This document shows positions 1 to 6,727 of a stretch of DNA of 19,031 nucleotides, piece after piece. Both the position numbers and the translations under genes were made by a program. The stretch comes from an uncultured Treponema sp. (GTDB taxonomy: Bacteria > Spirochaetota > Spirochaetia > Treponematales > Treponemataceae). Below the pieces are notes generated by a model. That model made no database searches. It was not told the DNA's origin and saw only the letters and a program-made list of their open reading frames with translations. The stretch spans positions 1-19,031 of the forward strand of contig CAJPTT010000006.1 in the NCBI GenBank assembly GCA_905373565.1. The letters run 5' to 3'. The stretch's first letter is position 1, and each line of letters opens with the position of its first letter.

Positions 1-96
1 GTTGTACACGGATGTACAACCGTTGAAGATGGTTCAAATGGTCTCACAACCTCAATTATTCTGCGATTCTGATCTGCTCTGTCTGATGCGTTTACC
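1..96. repeat. Partial second copy of a dispersed palindromic intergenic repeat
   Basis: Bases 31-96 align with bases 5164-5227. Both begin GGTTCAAATG, share ACCTC after a short variable stretch, share TGCGAT in the middle and end with GTCTGATGCGTTTACC. Just before this lies a perfect 8-bp palindrome (1-8 with 13-20, loop CGGA), which takes the place of the GTTCAA/TTGAAC inverted repeat in the other copy. The left end lies outside the window, so the full length is unknown. The element sits downstream of the lipoprotein gene, beyond its hairpin. No ORF is convincing here. Bases 97-165 show nothing I can assign. Confidence 0.7.
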
Positions 97-165
97 CTGA
101 TTATCTTCTTTAGTATACCTGTCTTTTAGGATTTTGGGAAGGTTGCGGAATGGAATTATCTCTGC

Positions 166-199
166 GAAGCGGGCGTCGTTTCATTTTGACGCCCGCTTC
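166..199 (-). terminator. GC-rich hairpin after the lipoprotein gene
   Basis: A perfect 12-bp inverted repeat, GAAGCGGGCGTC at 166-177 and GACGCCCGCTTC at 188-199, encloses a 10-nt loop. It starts 21 nt after the stop codon of the minus-strand lipoprotein gene, as expected for a transcription end or a 3' stabilising structure. Neither strand has a clear U-run after the stem, so it is not a textbook Rho-independent terminator. Confidence 0.6.
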
Positions 200-220
200 C
201 TGCACATGAATGATGATGAA

Positions 221-1261
221 CTATTGTCCGTTTTGAATTTTCACCGAATCCACTTGAACCCAGCCCTTTTTCTGTTTATTTTGAATGTAGAGCCATTCAA
301 CTGCATTTTCCGAATCCGCATTCTGCTTGACATATTTACGGGTAGCGGTTGCCGCTGTTCCCGCTTTGAGCATATTCACGGTTCGTGAAGCGTTTTCATC
401 GGGAATGCTTAAAAGATTGATATCGTCGATAGCCGTAACTTTTTCATTGATTTTTTCGGTAGTAAGCTCTTTCATAAAATTATCTTCCTTTATCATAATT
501 TCCGAAAGAGACTGCAAAACCGCAATGGTATCGCTGTAAGGTGAGCCTATCTCAACCGCATTTTGAAAAAGCTCTCCCCGTATCGTATCGTTCTTCGATT
601 CCATCGCGACCTGAGCAAGAATCATAGCAGAAACGCTCATGTCATCCGTTTCTACGGCATCTCTTTTTACATATTTATCTTTAATGCTCCATGAAGTAAC
701 CAGTTCCGAATTATACGCTGCAATTTTTATAAATTTACTGTCTGCCTTTTCAAGACTGTCATTATATACCGCAACAATCGCATAACGCGGAATAAACTCA
801 TCGGTCATAGCGGCAAGAGATTCCGATTTATACAGCACGACGTCTTGTCCTGAAATAAAAGCCGCGACGGTATCCGGTTCATAAGAATAGTCTTGGATCC
901 AATACGCCTGTCCGTTAAGTTCAATATGAAAAAATGTCCGCTTCTGACCGTCGGTTCTTACGGCTTCTTTTTTTTCACCCAGATATAATGCCTTATCGCC
1001 TAACACGGCCTCGGCAGCCCATTTCATTTTTCCTTCATCGTTTTCGGTATACAGTCCTGCATTATTCACATAAATGACCCCGCTTACGCCTGCGGTATTC
1101 TCGGAACCGGACGCAGATTCTTGTTTTACATCAGACTGAACGGTTTCTTGCGTTCCGCCGGACGGACTGTTTTCCGTGCTTTGCCCTCCATTTTTTGCAC
1201 ATGATACAATCTGCATCATACCAAGCACGGCGAACAAAACCATCTTATTTAATTTTTTCAT
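221..1261 (-). CDS. Putative lipoprotein with SH3-like segments
   Basis: A 346-residue protein of unknown specific function. The N-terminus is a lipoprotein signal: a basic start, a hydrophobic stretch, then I-V-S-C with the acceptor cysteine at residue 21. It should therefore be lipid-anchored outside the cytoplasmic membrane, in either the inner or the outer membrane. A Ser/Gly/Glu-rich low-complexity linker follows to about residue 58. Residues about 60-145 and the last 50 or so residues look like bacterial SH3 segments, each ending in a Trp-containing strand (AYWIQD, and KKGWVQVDSVK). The region between them is mostly helical. Such SH3 domains often bind peptidoglycan or peptide ligands, but the ligand cannot be told from the sequence. 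The ATG is preceded by AAGGAGA at good spacing. It has its own promoter and is the last gene of the left cluster. Confidence 0.75.
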   Translation of the reverse strand: MKKLNKMVLFAVLGMMQIVSCAKNGGQSTENSPSGGTQETVQSDVKQESASGSENTAGVSGVIYVNNAGLYTENDEGKMKWAAEAVLGDKALYLGEKKEAVRTDGQKRTFFHIELNGQAYWIQDYSYEPDTVAAFISGQDVVLYKSESLAAMTDEFIPRYAIVAVYNDSLEKADSKFIKIAAYNSELVTSWSIKDKYVKRDAVETDDMSVSAMILAQVAMESKNDTIRGELFQNAVEIGSPYSDTIAVLQSLSEIMIKEDNFMKELTTEKINEKVTAIDDINLLSIPDENASRTVNMLKAGTAATATRKYVKQNADSENAVEWLYIQNKQKKGWVQVDSVKIQNGQ

Positions 1262-1268
1262 TTCAAAG

Positions 1269-1275
1269 TCTCCTT
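1269..1275 (-). promoter_or_regulatory. Strong ribosome binding site of the lipoprotein gene
   Basis: The minus strand reads AAGGAGA 7 nt before the ATG at 1261, a near-perfect match to the anti-Shine-Dalgarno sequence. This fixes the start codon. Confidence 0.8.
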
Positions 1276-1283
1276 AATCGGCT

Positions 1284-1312
1284 ATTATTATTTGATAACC
1301 GTAAGATGTCAA
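1284..1312 (-). promoter_or_regulatory. Sigma-70-type promoter of the lipoprotein gene
   Basis: On the minus strand a perfect -35 box TTGACA (1312-1307) is followed by a 17-bp spacer and the -10 box AATAAT (1289-1284), five of six matches to consensus. Transcription would start near 1277, giving a leader of about 16 nt that just holds the AAGGAGA site. This suggests the lipoprotein is expressed independently of the RNase gene upstream. Inferred from sequence only. Confidence 0.65.
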
Positions 1313-1344
1313 TATTCCAAGCAAACGGTCAATTACTTTTTTGC

Positions 1345-1372
1345 GTTATACCTGTTCAGTTATACCTGTTCA
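1345..1372. repeat. Tandem 14-bp direct repeat over the RNase stop codon
   Basis: Two perfect adjacent copies of GTTATACCTGTTCA (1345-1358 and 1359-1372) span the end of the exoribonuclease gene. On the coding strand the unit carries the last codons GAA CAG GTA and the stop TAA, so the duplication repeats the gene's tail just after the stop. It looks like a recent slippage duplication. Confidence 0.85.
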
Positions 1373-3216
1373 AACGAGGCTTGCAGATAGGCAAGGCGGA
1401 TGCGGCGCACCTTTACGGTCAGCTCCTGATTGAGTTCCGGTTCGGCATCTAAGGTCATATCACCTTCATATCCAAGGGCGGGAATAAAGATATGAGCCTT
1501 TTTCCCCATTGCATCGAGCACCACCGCCGTACCGCGCCAATCGGGATTTTGCAGCAAGTACACGAGCGTCCAATGCTGACGGGATGCCCGTTCCGCAGAA
1601 ACACAGGCGCGCCCCGCCACGTCCCCCGCCGCTATTTTAAGGATGAGGTCTGCCGCAGGCGTCAGCGGGTTACCGTCAATATAGTTTAACAGCTGTCGAT
1701 GGCTGACTAAATCCCCGTAGCGGCGGAGCGGGCTTGTTACCTGCCCGTACATTGCAAGCCCGAGCGCAGCGTGCATCGACGGAATGGTGCCCACGCTGCG
1801 CGGACGCATGGCGCGCCGCTTTCGGTATTCCCCTGCGAGGCCGGACGGCAGCTTATTCGGCAGTTCGGGCGCCTCCTGACTGACATACTGAAACGGAATG
1901 TTGTGCTGAAAGGCAAAACGGGCGGCAGCCTCTCCTGCAAGCAGCATCATCTCTTTAATCATTGCAGAAGCTTCGGTATGGACAACAGGTTGAACCTGCG
2001 CCCGTTTTGTGCCGTCCTGCTCCGCCAGGGTAATAAACACTTCGGGAAAATCGATGGATACGGCGCCTGCGTTTTCCCGCCTGATGCGGTTTTTTTCCGC
2101 TATGTCAAAAAACGACGCTAACGCGGGTGAAGCCTTTTGCGCGTCCGCTTCTTCGTACGTCATTCTGATAACCGAAAGTTTGGTACGATGAATAGACACT
2201 TCTTCGATACTGCCATCGGTACCGAGGAGTAGTTTAAAAGAAAGCGCATAAGATATCGGCTTTAGCCCGAGGGCAAAATAGTCAACCGCTTTTTCGCCGA
2301 GCATTCGGGCAGCCCCCTCAGGCGTATACAGCGTCGCTCCCCGTGCACAGGCATCGGCATCGCTCTGCGTATCCGCCTGAATAGTATCGGCAGGGTTTGC
2401 GATGTGAACCCACAAGTGCGTCCCGTCAAAAGAAACCGCATCATCGGGATCGGTACTGCCGGGATTATCGATTGCGTACGCAGGAATGGCGGTTAAATCG
2501 AGCGGCGCTTCGGGAAACACCGGCTCGGGAATATCCGCTTTTGACGAATGGAGCGAATGGCCGAAACGAGCCGGATAAGGATTTTTTTCGATAGGCCAAA
2601 AATCCGTTTTTAACAGGATATCGTGCGCTTGTTCAGGCGTTTGCTCCAGTTTTGCATCTTTCAATATTTTGGAAGCGGAAGAACTCCCCAGCGCAAGCGC
2701 CTCGATCTCTTGAAAAAACGGCGTGTATAACTCTTTGTTTTCGGTAAACGGCTTTCCCTGCATACAGGTGCGGAGAGCTGCGATAAAATCCTGCCGCAGT
2801 TTTTCAGCCTGAGCTTTTTCCGCCTCTTTTTGATTGAGCCGCTCTATTTCCGCTTGACTGCGGATACCGATCGGCTCTGCCGGCGAAGTACAAATAAAAT
2901 AGGGTGAAGCGCAAAGCGTTTGCCAGAGCTTCCAGCTTTGTTCAGCCGTGTGTGTTCCCCACAAGAGCTCTGCAAGTTCGGCAAAAGACGGGGCTTCACC
3001 TTCAAAAAAATCCGCCGCTTCGCCGAAATCCGCATCGGGAACTTCAGCATCAAGAGCAGCCTTAATACTCCGGCATTCTCCGTCATGGAGCAGTACAATG
3101 TCTTTTTCGCGTACTTTCTTTGTGCCGGATTCCAGCGTAATTTCAAATTTATCGCCCTGTACATCGGTAATAAGCGCCGGTTGATTCTTATAGAGAACGA
3201 GATTACCTTTTTTCAT
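1360..3216 (-). CDS. RNase II/R family 3'-5' exoribonuclease
   Basis: A 618-residue cytoplasmic enzyme of the RNB family, which degrades RNA processively from the 3' end to nucleoside 5'-monophosphates. The N-terminal 45 residues look like a small beta-barrel (KOW or winged-helix-like). A helical region with a charged stretch near 120-145 follows, and the RNB catalytic domain starts near 245. All four Mg-binding aspartates are present in the expected D-x5-D-x-DD spacing (D250, D256, D258, D259). The late RNB signature TSPLRRYGDLVSHR is at 494-507. The C-terminal 65 residues look like an S1-type RNA-binding barrel. The overall length is near that of RNase II and well below RNase R, which lacks room here for its extra cold-shock domains. 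The start overlaps the stop of the upstream gene by 14 bp, so the two are likely co-transcribed. The family is secure, but I leave the symbol blank because rnb and rnr cannot be told apart. Confidence 0.9.
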   Translation of the reverse strand: MKKGNLVLYKNQPALITDVQGDKFEITLESGTKKVREKDIVLLHDGECRSIKAALDAEVPDADFGEAADFFEGEAPSFAELAELLWGTHTAEQSWKLWQTLCASPYFICTSPAEPIGIRSQAEIERLNQKEAEKAQAEKLRQDFIAALRTCMQGKPFTENKELYTPFFQEIEALALGSSSASKILKDAKLEQTPEQAHDILLKTDFWPIEKNPYPARFGHSLHSSKADIPEPVFPEAPLDLTAIPAYAIDNPGSTDPDDAVSFDGTHLWVHIANPADTIQADTQSDADACARGATLYTPEGAARMLGEKAVDYFALGLKPISYALSFKLLLGTDGSIEEVSIHRTKLSVIRMTYEEADAQKASPALASFFDIAEKNRIRRENAGAVSIDFPEVFITLAEQDGTKRAQVQPVVHTEASAMIKEMMLLAGEAAARFAFQHNIPFQYVSQEAPELPNKLPSGLAGEYRKRRAMRPRSVGTIPSMHAALGLAMYGQVTSPLRRYGDLVSHRQLLNYIDGNPLTPAADLILKIAAGDVAGRACVSAERASRQHWTLVYLLQNPDWRGTAVVLDAMGKKAHIFIPALGYEGDMTLDAEPELNQELTVKVRRIRLAYLQASFEQV

Positions 3217-5047
3217 TTATGTTCCGAATTGTAATGTTTCGTATTTTATTATTCCCGTATATCACTTGTAGCAGATTTCCCTGCCGGTGGTACATCAGTG
3301 CGTCGCAGCTGCGATACACCGCTTTTCCGCACTCCTTTTCAAAAGCATCACGAGCATCACCGGTACGCACTTCATTAAAAAATGTTAACGATGACGGAAA
3401 CCCGATGCTCATTTGAAGGACGGTCCCGTCTCCGTCTTTGGAGCGAATAATCAGTTCGGTGTTAAATGAACGATACAACCACCGTTCGCTATAATAATTG
3501 TAAATAATGCCGGAAGGTCTGTTCCATGCGCCCAATAATTTATCAACCGTATCACCGACGGAGACATTACGAAGGATAATCGGAACAACCGTATCGGGTT
3601 CTTTGAGGATACCGGCCAGCCATTGTCTCTCTTGTGCAGCGCCGACTTTATCGTTCATTTTTTTAAGGATACGAAAATAATTGCAGCGGAGCAGCCGTTC
3701 ATCGGCAGGGAACCCTGTCGTCAAAAACACCACCTTACCGGTTGTTTTTCGGACTGCCGAATGCAAACAGTCGGCAAGCAGCTGCTGAGCCTTGGTATAG
3801 TCTTTTCTTATCAGATACAACAGCGCAGCATAGTTTGCTCGCGCGGTTTTATCATCGGCTCCCGAATGAAAAAGATCGGCTTGTTCCGCAATACTGAGCA
3901 CCGCATTTCGTTCATGAGTCAGTGGAGATGAAGCGAGCAAATACGCATAACTCGAGGCGATTCCCGCCTCGTATATCATTGTAAGATAATCGCTGTATGC
4001 TTTTTTTGCCTGCTCATATAGAGCGCCGTTACTCCGTGTCGGCATTGTCTTTGAAAAGTAATCGGACTGTTCATCGTCATCATTTTCAAACATAAAATCC
4101 GCTGACTGAAAAAATGCAAAAACCGATGCGTTATCGTACACTGCTGCAGGAAGAATCGTTGCCAGCTCCGTATACCGCTTATCAAGGCTGTTCAACCATG
4201 CCTGATGGGCAACCAAGGCATTCATCCGATTGATGTAAAGACTTTGCGGAAACAGCTGTAACAAATTATCCAACACGGTACGTGCATCGGCAGTTCCCCT
4301 GCGGTTTTGCAGCGCAAACAGTACTCCGGAAATTTCTTCGTAGAGATGCGTAACTTCTTCTCCGTTACTATTTAGCTGTTCAAACCGTGCAGCAGGTTTT
4401 ATAGAACCGGTTAAAAATGAGGCAAAGACTTTGGTCGCTTCCGTATCACTCTGAATAGAAGTCAGCCGATCAAGCCATCTCTCCAATAATCCTTGAGGAT
4501 AACCGGCGATAGTAAGCAATACGCTGGCCATTATATCGATGGTATATACTTTCTCCGGAGAAAGCGTTGTATTTTTAGCGGTGCCGTAATAATTGAGCGC
4601 AAACTGCGCCGCACACACGGCGGCAATAGGAGCAAAAAAATTCTCCCGCTCGTTGTTAAAATTCCGTATTCTACGCGCAGAACCGGATGTATCCATAAAA
4701 AGAATCGAATCGATATAATCCAAAAGGCCGGTACTTACAAGAACCGTCCCGTCGGGATACAGCATACAACGTGCATTTTGCCGATCGGTTATAATTAAGC
4801 GCATCGTACCGCGAAAAAGCTCGGTTCTGCGTATCAGCATAAAAAGAGATGTTTCGATAATGTCATACCATTCGCCGACTTCGCTCGCCGCGATTTCATT
4901 TGAAGAGGCTTTCGCTATTTCATCGCGATACGCTTGCATCAGCCGCTCACGAGTATAAATTCCCTCCGTCAACGGATCTGCAAAACCGGAAATCGCTATG
5001 AAAAAAAAGGAAAGCAAAAAAAGAATTGTTCGGCGCATATCTTTCAT
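3203..5047 (-). CDS. Exported M48-like pseudopeptidase with TPR-like region and duplicated C-terminal domain
   Basis: About 614 residues. The frame is open from a TTG at 5083, but the signal peptide (MRRTILFLL, hydrophobic core, cleavage near Ala23-Asp24) argues for the ATG at 5047 or 5038. Residues 80-230 follow the M48 peptidase plan as in the periplasmic BepA/YfgC proteins: a strand YPDGTVLVSTGLLD (97-110), a helix IAAVCAAQFAL (141-151) where HExxH should lie, a helix ending AGYPQGLLERWLDRL (181-195) where the third ligand helix should lie, and LTGSIKPAARFEQL where M48 proteins have a THP-type segment. All zinc ligands are replaced, so it is probably not a protease. Residues 230-490 are helical and TPR-like. 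Residues about 495-550 and 560-611 form two similar short repeats. The likely site is the periplasm. The function is unknown, and a chaperone or scaffold role in envelope assembly is inference. Confidence 0.7.
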   Translation of the reverse strand: MKDMRRTILFLLSFFFIAISGFADPLTEGIYTRERLMQAYRDEIAKASSNEIAASEVGEWYDIIETSLFMLIRRTELFRGTMRLIITDRQNARCMLYPDGTVLVSTGLLDYIDSILFMDTSGSARRIRNFNNERENFFAPIAAVCAAQFALNYYGTAKNTTLSPEKVYTIDIMASVLLTIAGYPQGLLERWLDRLTSIQSDTEATKVFASFLTGSIKPAARFEQLNSNGEEVTHLYEEISGVLFALQNRRGTADARTVLDNLLQLFPQSLYINRMNALVAHQAWLNSLDKRYTELATILPAAVYDNASVFAFFQSADFMFENDDDEQSDYFSKTMPTRSNGALYEQAKKAYSDYLTMIYEAGIASSYAYLLASSPLTHERNAVLSIAEQADLFHSGADDKTARANYAALLYLIRKDYTKAQQLLADCLHSAVRKTTGKVVFLTTGFPADERLLRCNYFRILKKMNDKVGAAQERQWLAGILKEPDTVVPIILRNVSVGDTVDKLLGAWNRPSGIIYNYYSERWLYRSFNTELIIRSKDGDGTVLQMSIGFPSSLTFFNEVRTGDARDAFEKECGKAVYRSCDALMYHRQGNLLQVIYGNNKIRNITIRNINEKR

Positions 5048-5090
5048 ACGGTAAAGAATATCATAGCAGGGCAAATATGACAATCCACAA

Positions 5091-5225
5091 TAAACGCATC
5101 AGACGTTTTGTTGATAACCCCGCAAAATCAGGAGGCTGTTCAAGCAGAGTTGAACCTCTTCGCGGTTCAAATGCTTGCCCAACCTCCTGATTTTGCGATC
5201 TATATTTATTCGTCTGATGCGTTTA
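5091..5225. repeat. Palindromic intergenic repeat element with 15-bp terminal inverted repeats
   Basis: The outer arms TAAACGCATCAGACG (5091-5105) and CGTCTGATGCGTTTA (5211-5225) are perfect inverted repeats. Inside lies a nested hairpin: 15-bp arms CGCAAAATCAGGAGG (5121-5135) and CCTCCTGATTTTGCG (5183-5197), then CAAGCA/TGCTTG (5141-5146 with 5172-5177), then TTGAACC/GGTTCAA (5150-5156 with 5164-5170) round a 7-nt loop. It contains no ORF. It lies between the MATE gene terminator and the pseudopeptidase start. A related copy is at the left window edge, so this is a dispersed, non-coding, MITE- or BIME-like element. No target-site duplication is obvious. Confidence 0.8.
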
Positions 5226-5244
5226 CCTTTCCTTCCGGGAAAAG

Positions 5245-5272
5245 GTGCGAAATTTTATTTAAAATTTCGCAC
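5245..5272 (-). terminator. Terminator hairpin after the MATE gene
   Basis: A perfect 13-bp inverted repeat, GTGCGAAATTTTA (5245-5257) and TAAAATTTCGCAC (5260-5272), has only two bases between the arms. It lies 11 nt after the stop of the minus-strand MATE gene. On that strand it is followed by CCTTTTCC, a short pyrimidine run. This is the most likely end of the motility transcription unit. Confidence 0.7.
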
Positions 5273-5283
5273 AAAAGGAAGAC

Positions 5284-6654
5284 CTAATCTGTAACTGAAT
5301 GAAGCCATTTACCGGATCTAATTCGCCACAGCCCTAGCAGCAGCTTGAGCGGCTCTTCGCTAAAGAGGCACATATAGATAACCCACGGCGGAAGCGCAGT
5401 ATGAATCGATACGGAATAGGCGAGCGGAATAGCGATCAGCCACATAATAAAGGTGTCGCAGATCATGCCGAAACGGGTGTCGCCGCCCGCACGCACCAGT
5501 CCTATCAATATACACATATTGCAGGCTTTAAGGGGATAACAGCACGCCAACACGACAAACAGTGTTTTAACCGTTGACAACACAATCGGTTCCACATTAA
5601 AAATAAACGGTACAAGATACGAAATAGGAATCAGTGCCGCGCCGATAAATATTGCAACAATCGGAATAAACAGCAGCACTTTAGCGGCATATTGCCGCGC
5701 TTCGCTGTCATGCTTTTCGCCTATTTTTTTTCCGATCAAAACGCTCACTCCATTTCCGAAGCCGATAAAGATAACCCATGTCAGCTGCGAAATAGTATTG
5801 GTAATATTAAACGCGGCATACGAGAATGTGTTAATACTTGCGAAAATTTTATGATGGAAGGTAATGCCAAAAGACCAGAGCGTTTCGTTTAACAGTACCG
5901 GCAGTACGATTACAAGATATACTTTTAAGAATTTTGCATCAAAGCTGAAATGATTTTTAAGCGTCCCTAAAACGGGATATTTCCGATACTTTGTTACCGT
6001 AAAGGTAATAAAAAGCTCGACAAAGCGGGCAATAACGGTTGCGATAGCCGCTCCGCGCACACCCAGTGCGGGAGCGCCGAATAACCCGAAAATTAAAACG
6101 GCATTCAGCGTTGTGTTGACAACCAAAGACACCAGCGTCGCACCGACCGCGATTTTCACTTTTTCGATGGAGCGCAGCGTAATCATCAGCATAAAATTTA
6201 TCGCAAAAGGAATAAAGCACAACGCCGACAGCCTGAGGTATTGCACACCGGTTTCGATGACGGCAGTATCCTTCGTATACAGCGACAGTATTTCTTTCGG
6301 CATACTCACACAGCAAACCGTAAACAAAATACCGAACGACACAGCCACTATCATAGAAATGCCGAGCGTTTTATGTAAGCCCTTAAAATCTTTTTTGCCC
6401 CAGAACTGCGCCGTAAACACCATACTGCCCGAACCGGTGCCGTAAAGAATTAAGTTGAGCAAAAAAAAGAGCTGATTCCCCAAGCCGACCGCAGCGAGCT
6501 CTATGGTGCCGAGTTTACCGATCATCACCGTGTCAAGGATATTGACAAAGGCGCTGAGGAAATTTTGCAGCATAATCGGCAGGGCAATCGTAAACAATGT
6601 TCTTAAAAATTTTTTATCGAAAAACACTGCCCTAAACCGCGCAGCCATCGTCAT
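5284..6654 (-). CDS. MATE-family efflux transporter
   Basis: About 456 residues with roughly 12 membrane segments, the usual size and topology of multidrug and toxic compound extrusion antiporters. These export cationic or planar compounds in exchange for Na+ or H+. Typical features are the N-terminal LPIMLQNFLSAFVNILDTVMIGKLG, the LNAVLIFG-x-GAPALGVRGAAIAT segment in the first half, the pseudo-symmetric second half starting near KVYLVIVLPVLLNE, and the C-terminal WRIRSGKWLHSVT tail common in the family. The frame is open to a TTG at 6681, but the ATG at 6654 has GGAG 11 nt upstream and is the better start. It lies about 70 bp after flhG in the same direction and is probably read through from the motility operon. 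Nothing links it to motility by function, and the substrate cannot be told. Confidence 0.88.
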   Translation of the reverse strand: MTMAARFRAVFFDKKFLRTLFTIALPIMLQNFLSAFVNILDTVMIGKLGTIELAAVGLGNQLFFLLNLILYGTGSGSMVFTAQFWGKKDFKGLHKTLGISMIVAVSFGILFTVCCVSMPKEILSLYTKDTAVIETGVQYLRLSALCFIPFAINFMLMITLRSIEKVKIAVGATLVSLVVNTTLNAVLIFGLFGAPALGVRGAAIATVIARFVELFITFTVTKYRKYPVLGTLKNHFSFDAKFLKVYLVIVLPVLLNETLWSFGITFHHKIFASINTFSYAAFNITNTISQLTWVIFIGFGNGVSVLIGKKIGEKHDSEARQYAAKVLLFIPIVAIFIGAALIPISYLVPFIFNVEPIVLSTVKTLFVVLACCYPLKACNMCILIGLVRAGGDTRFGMICDTFIMWLIAIPLAYSVSIHTALPPWVIYMCLFSEEPLKLLLGLWRIRSGKWLHSVTD

Positions 6655-6727
6655 ATAAGTGTTATCTCCATCAAGCAACAACCCCGATGCAGAGCATTAG
6701 AGGTACCCTTGTATGAATACCGCTCTC

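Noticed and set aside
2844..3164. Minus-strand 106-codon frame inside the exoribonuclease gene
   Set aside because: It overlaps the N-terminal part of a full-length RNB gene in another frame and has no ribosome binding site or family pattern.
5047..5083. N-terminal extension of the pseudopeptidase from a TTG at 5083
   Set aside because: It would place 12 extra residues before the signal peptide, has no ribosome binding site, and starts at a rare codon. The ATG at 5047 or 5038 fits better.
5060..5084. Possible promoter for the pseudopeptidase gene (TTGTGG, 19-bp spacer, TATGAT on the minus strand)
   Set aside because: The -10 box is good, but the -35 box is weak and the spacer too long. The start would also leave almost no leader before the ATG at 5047.
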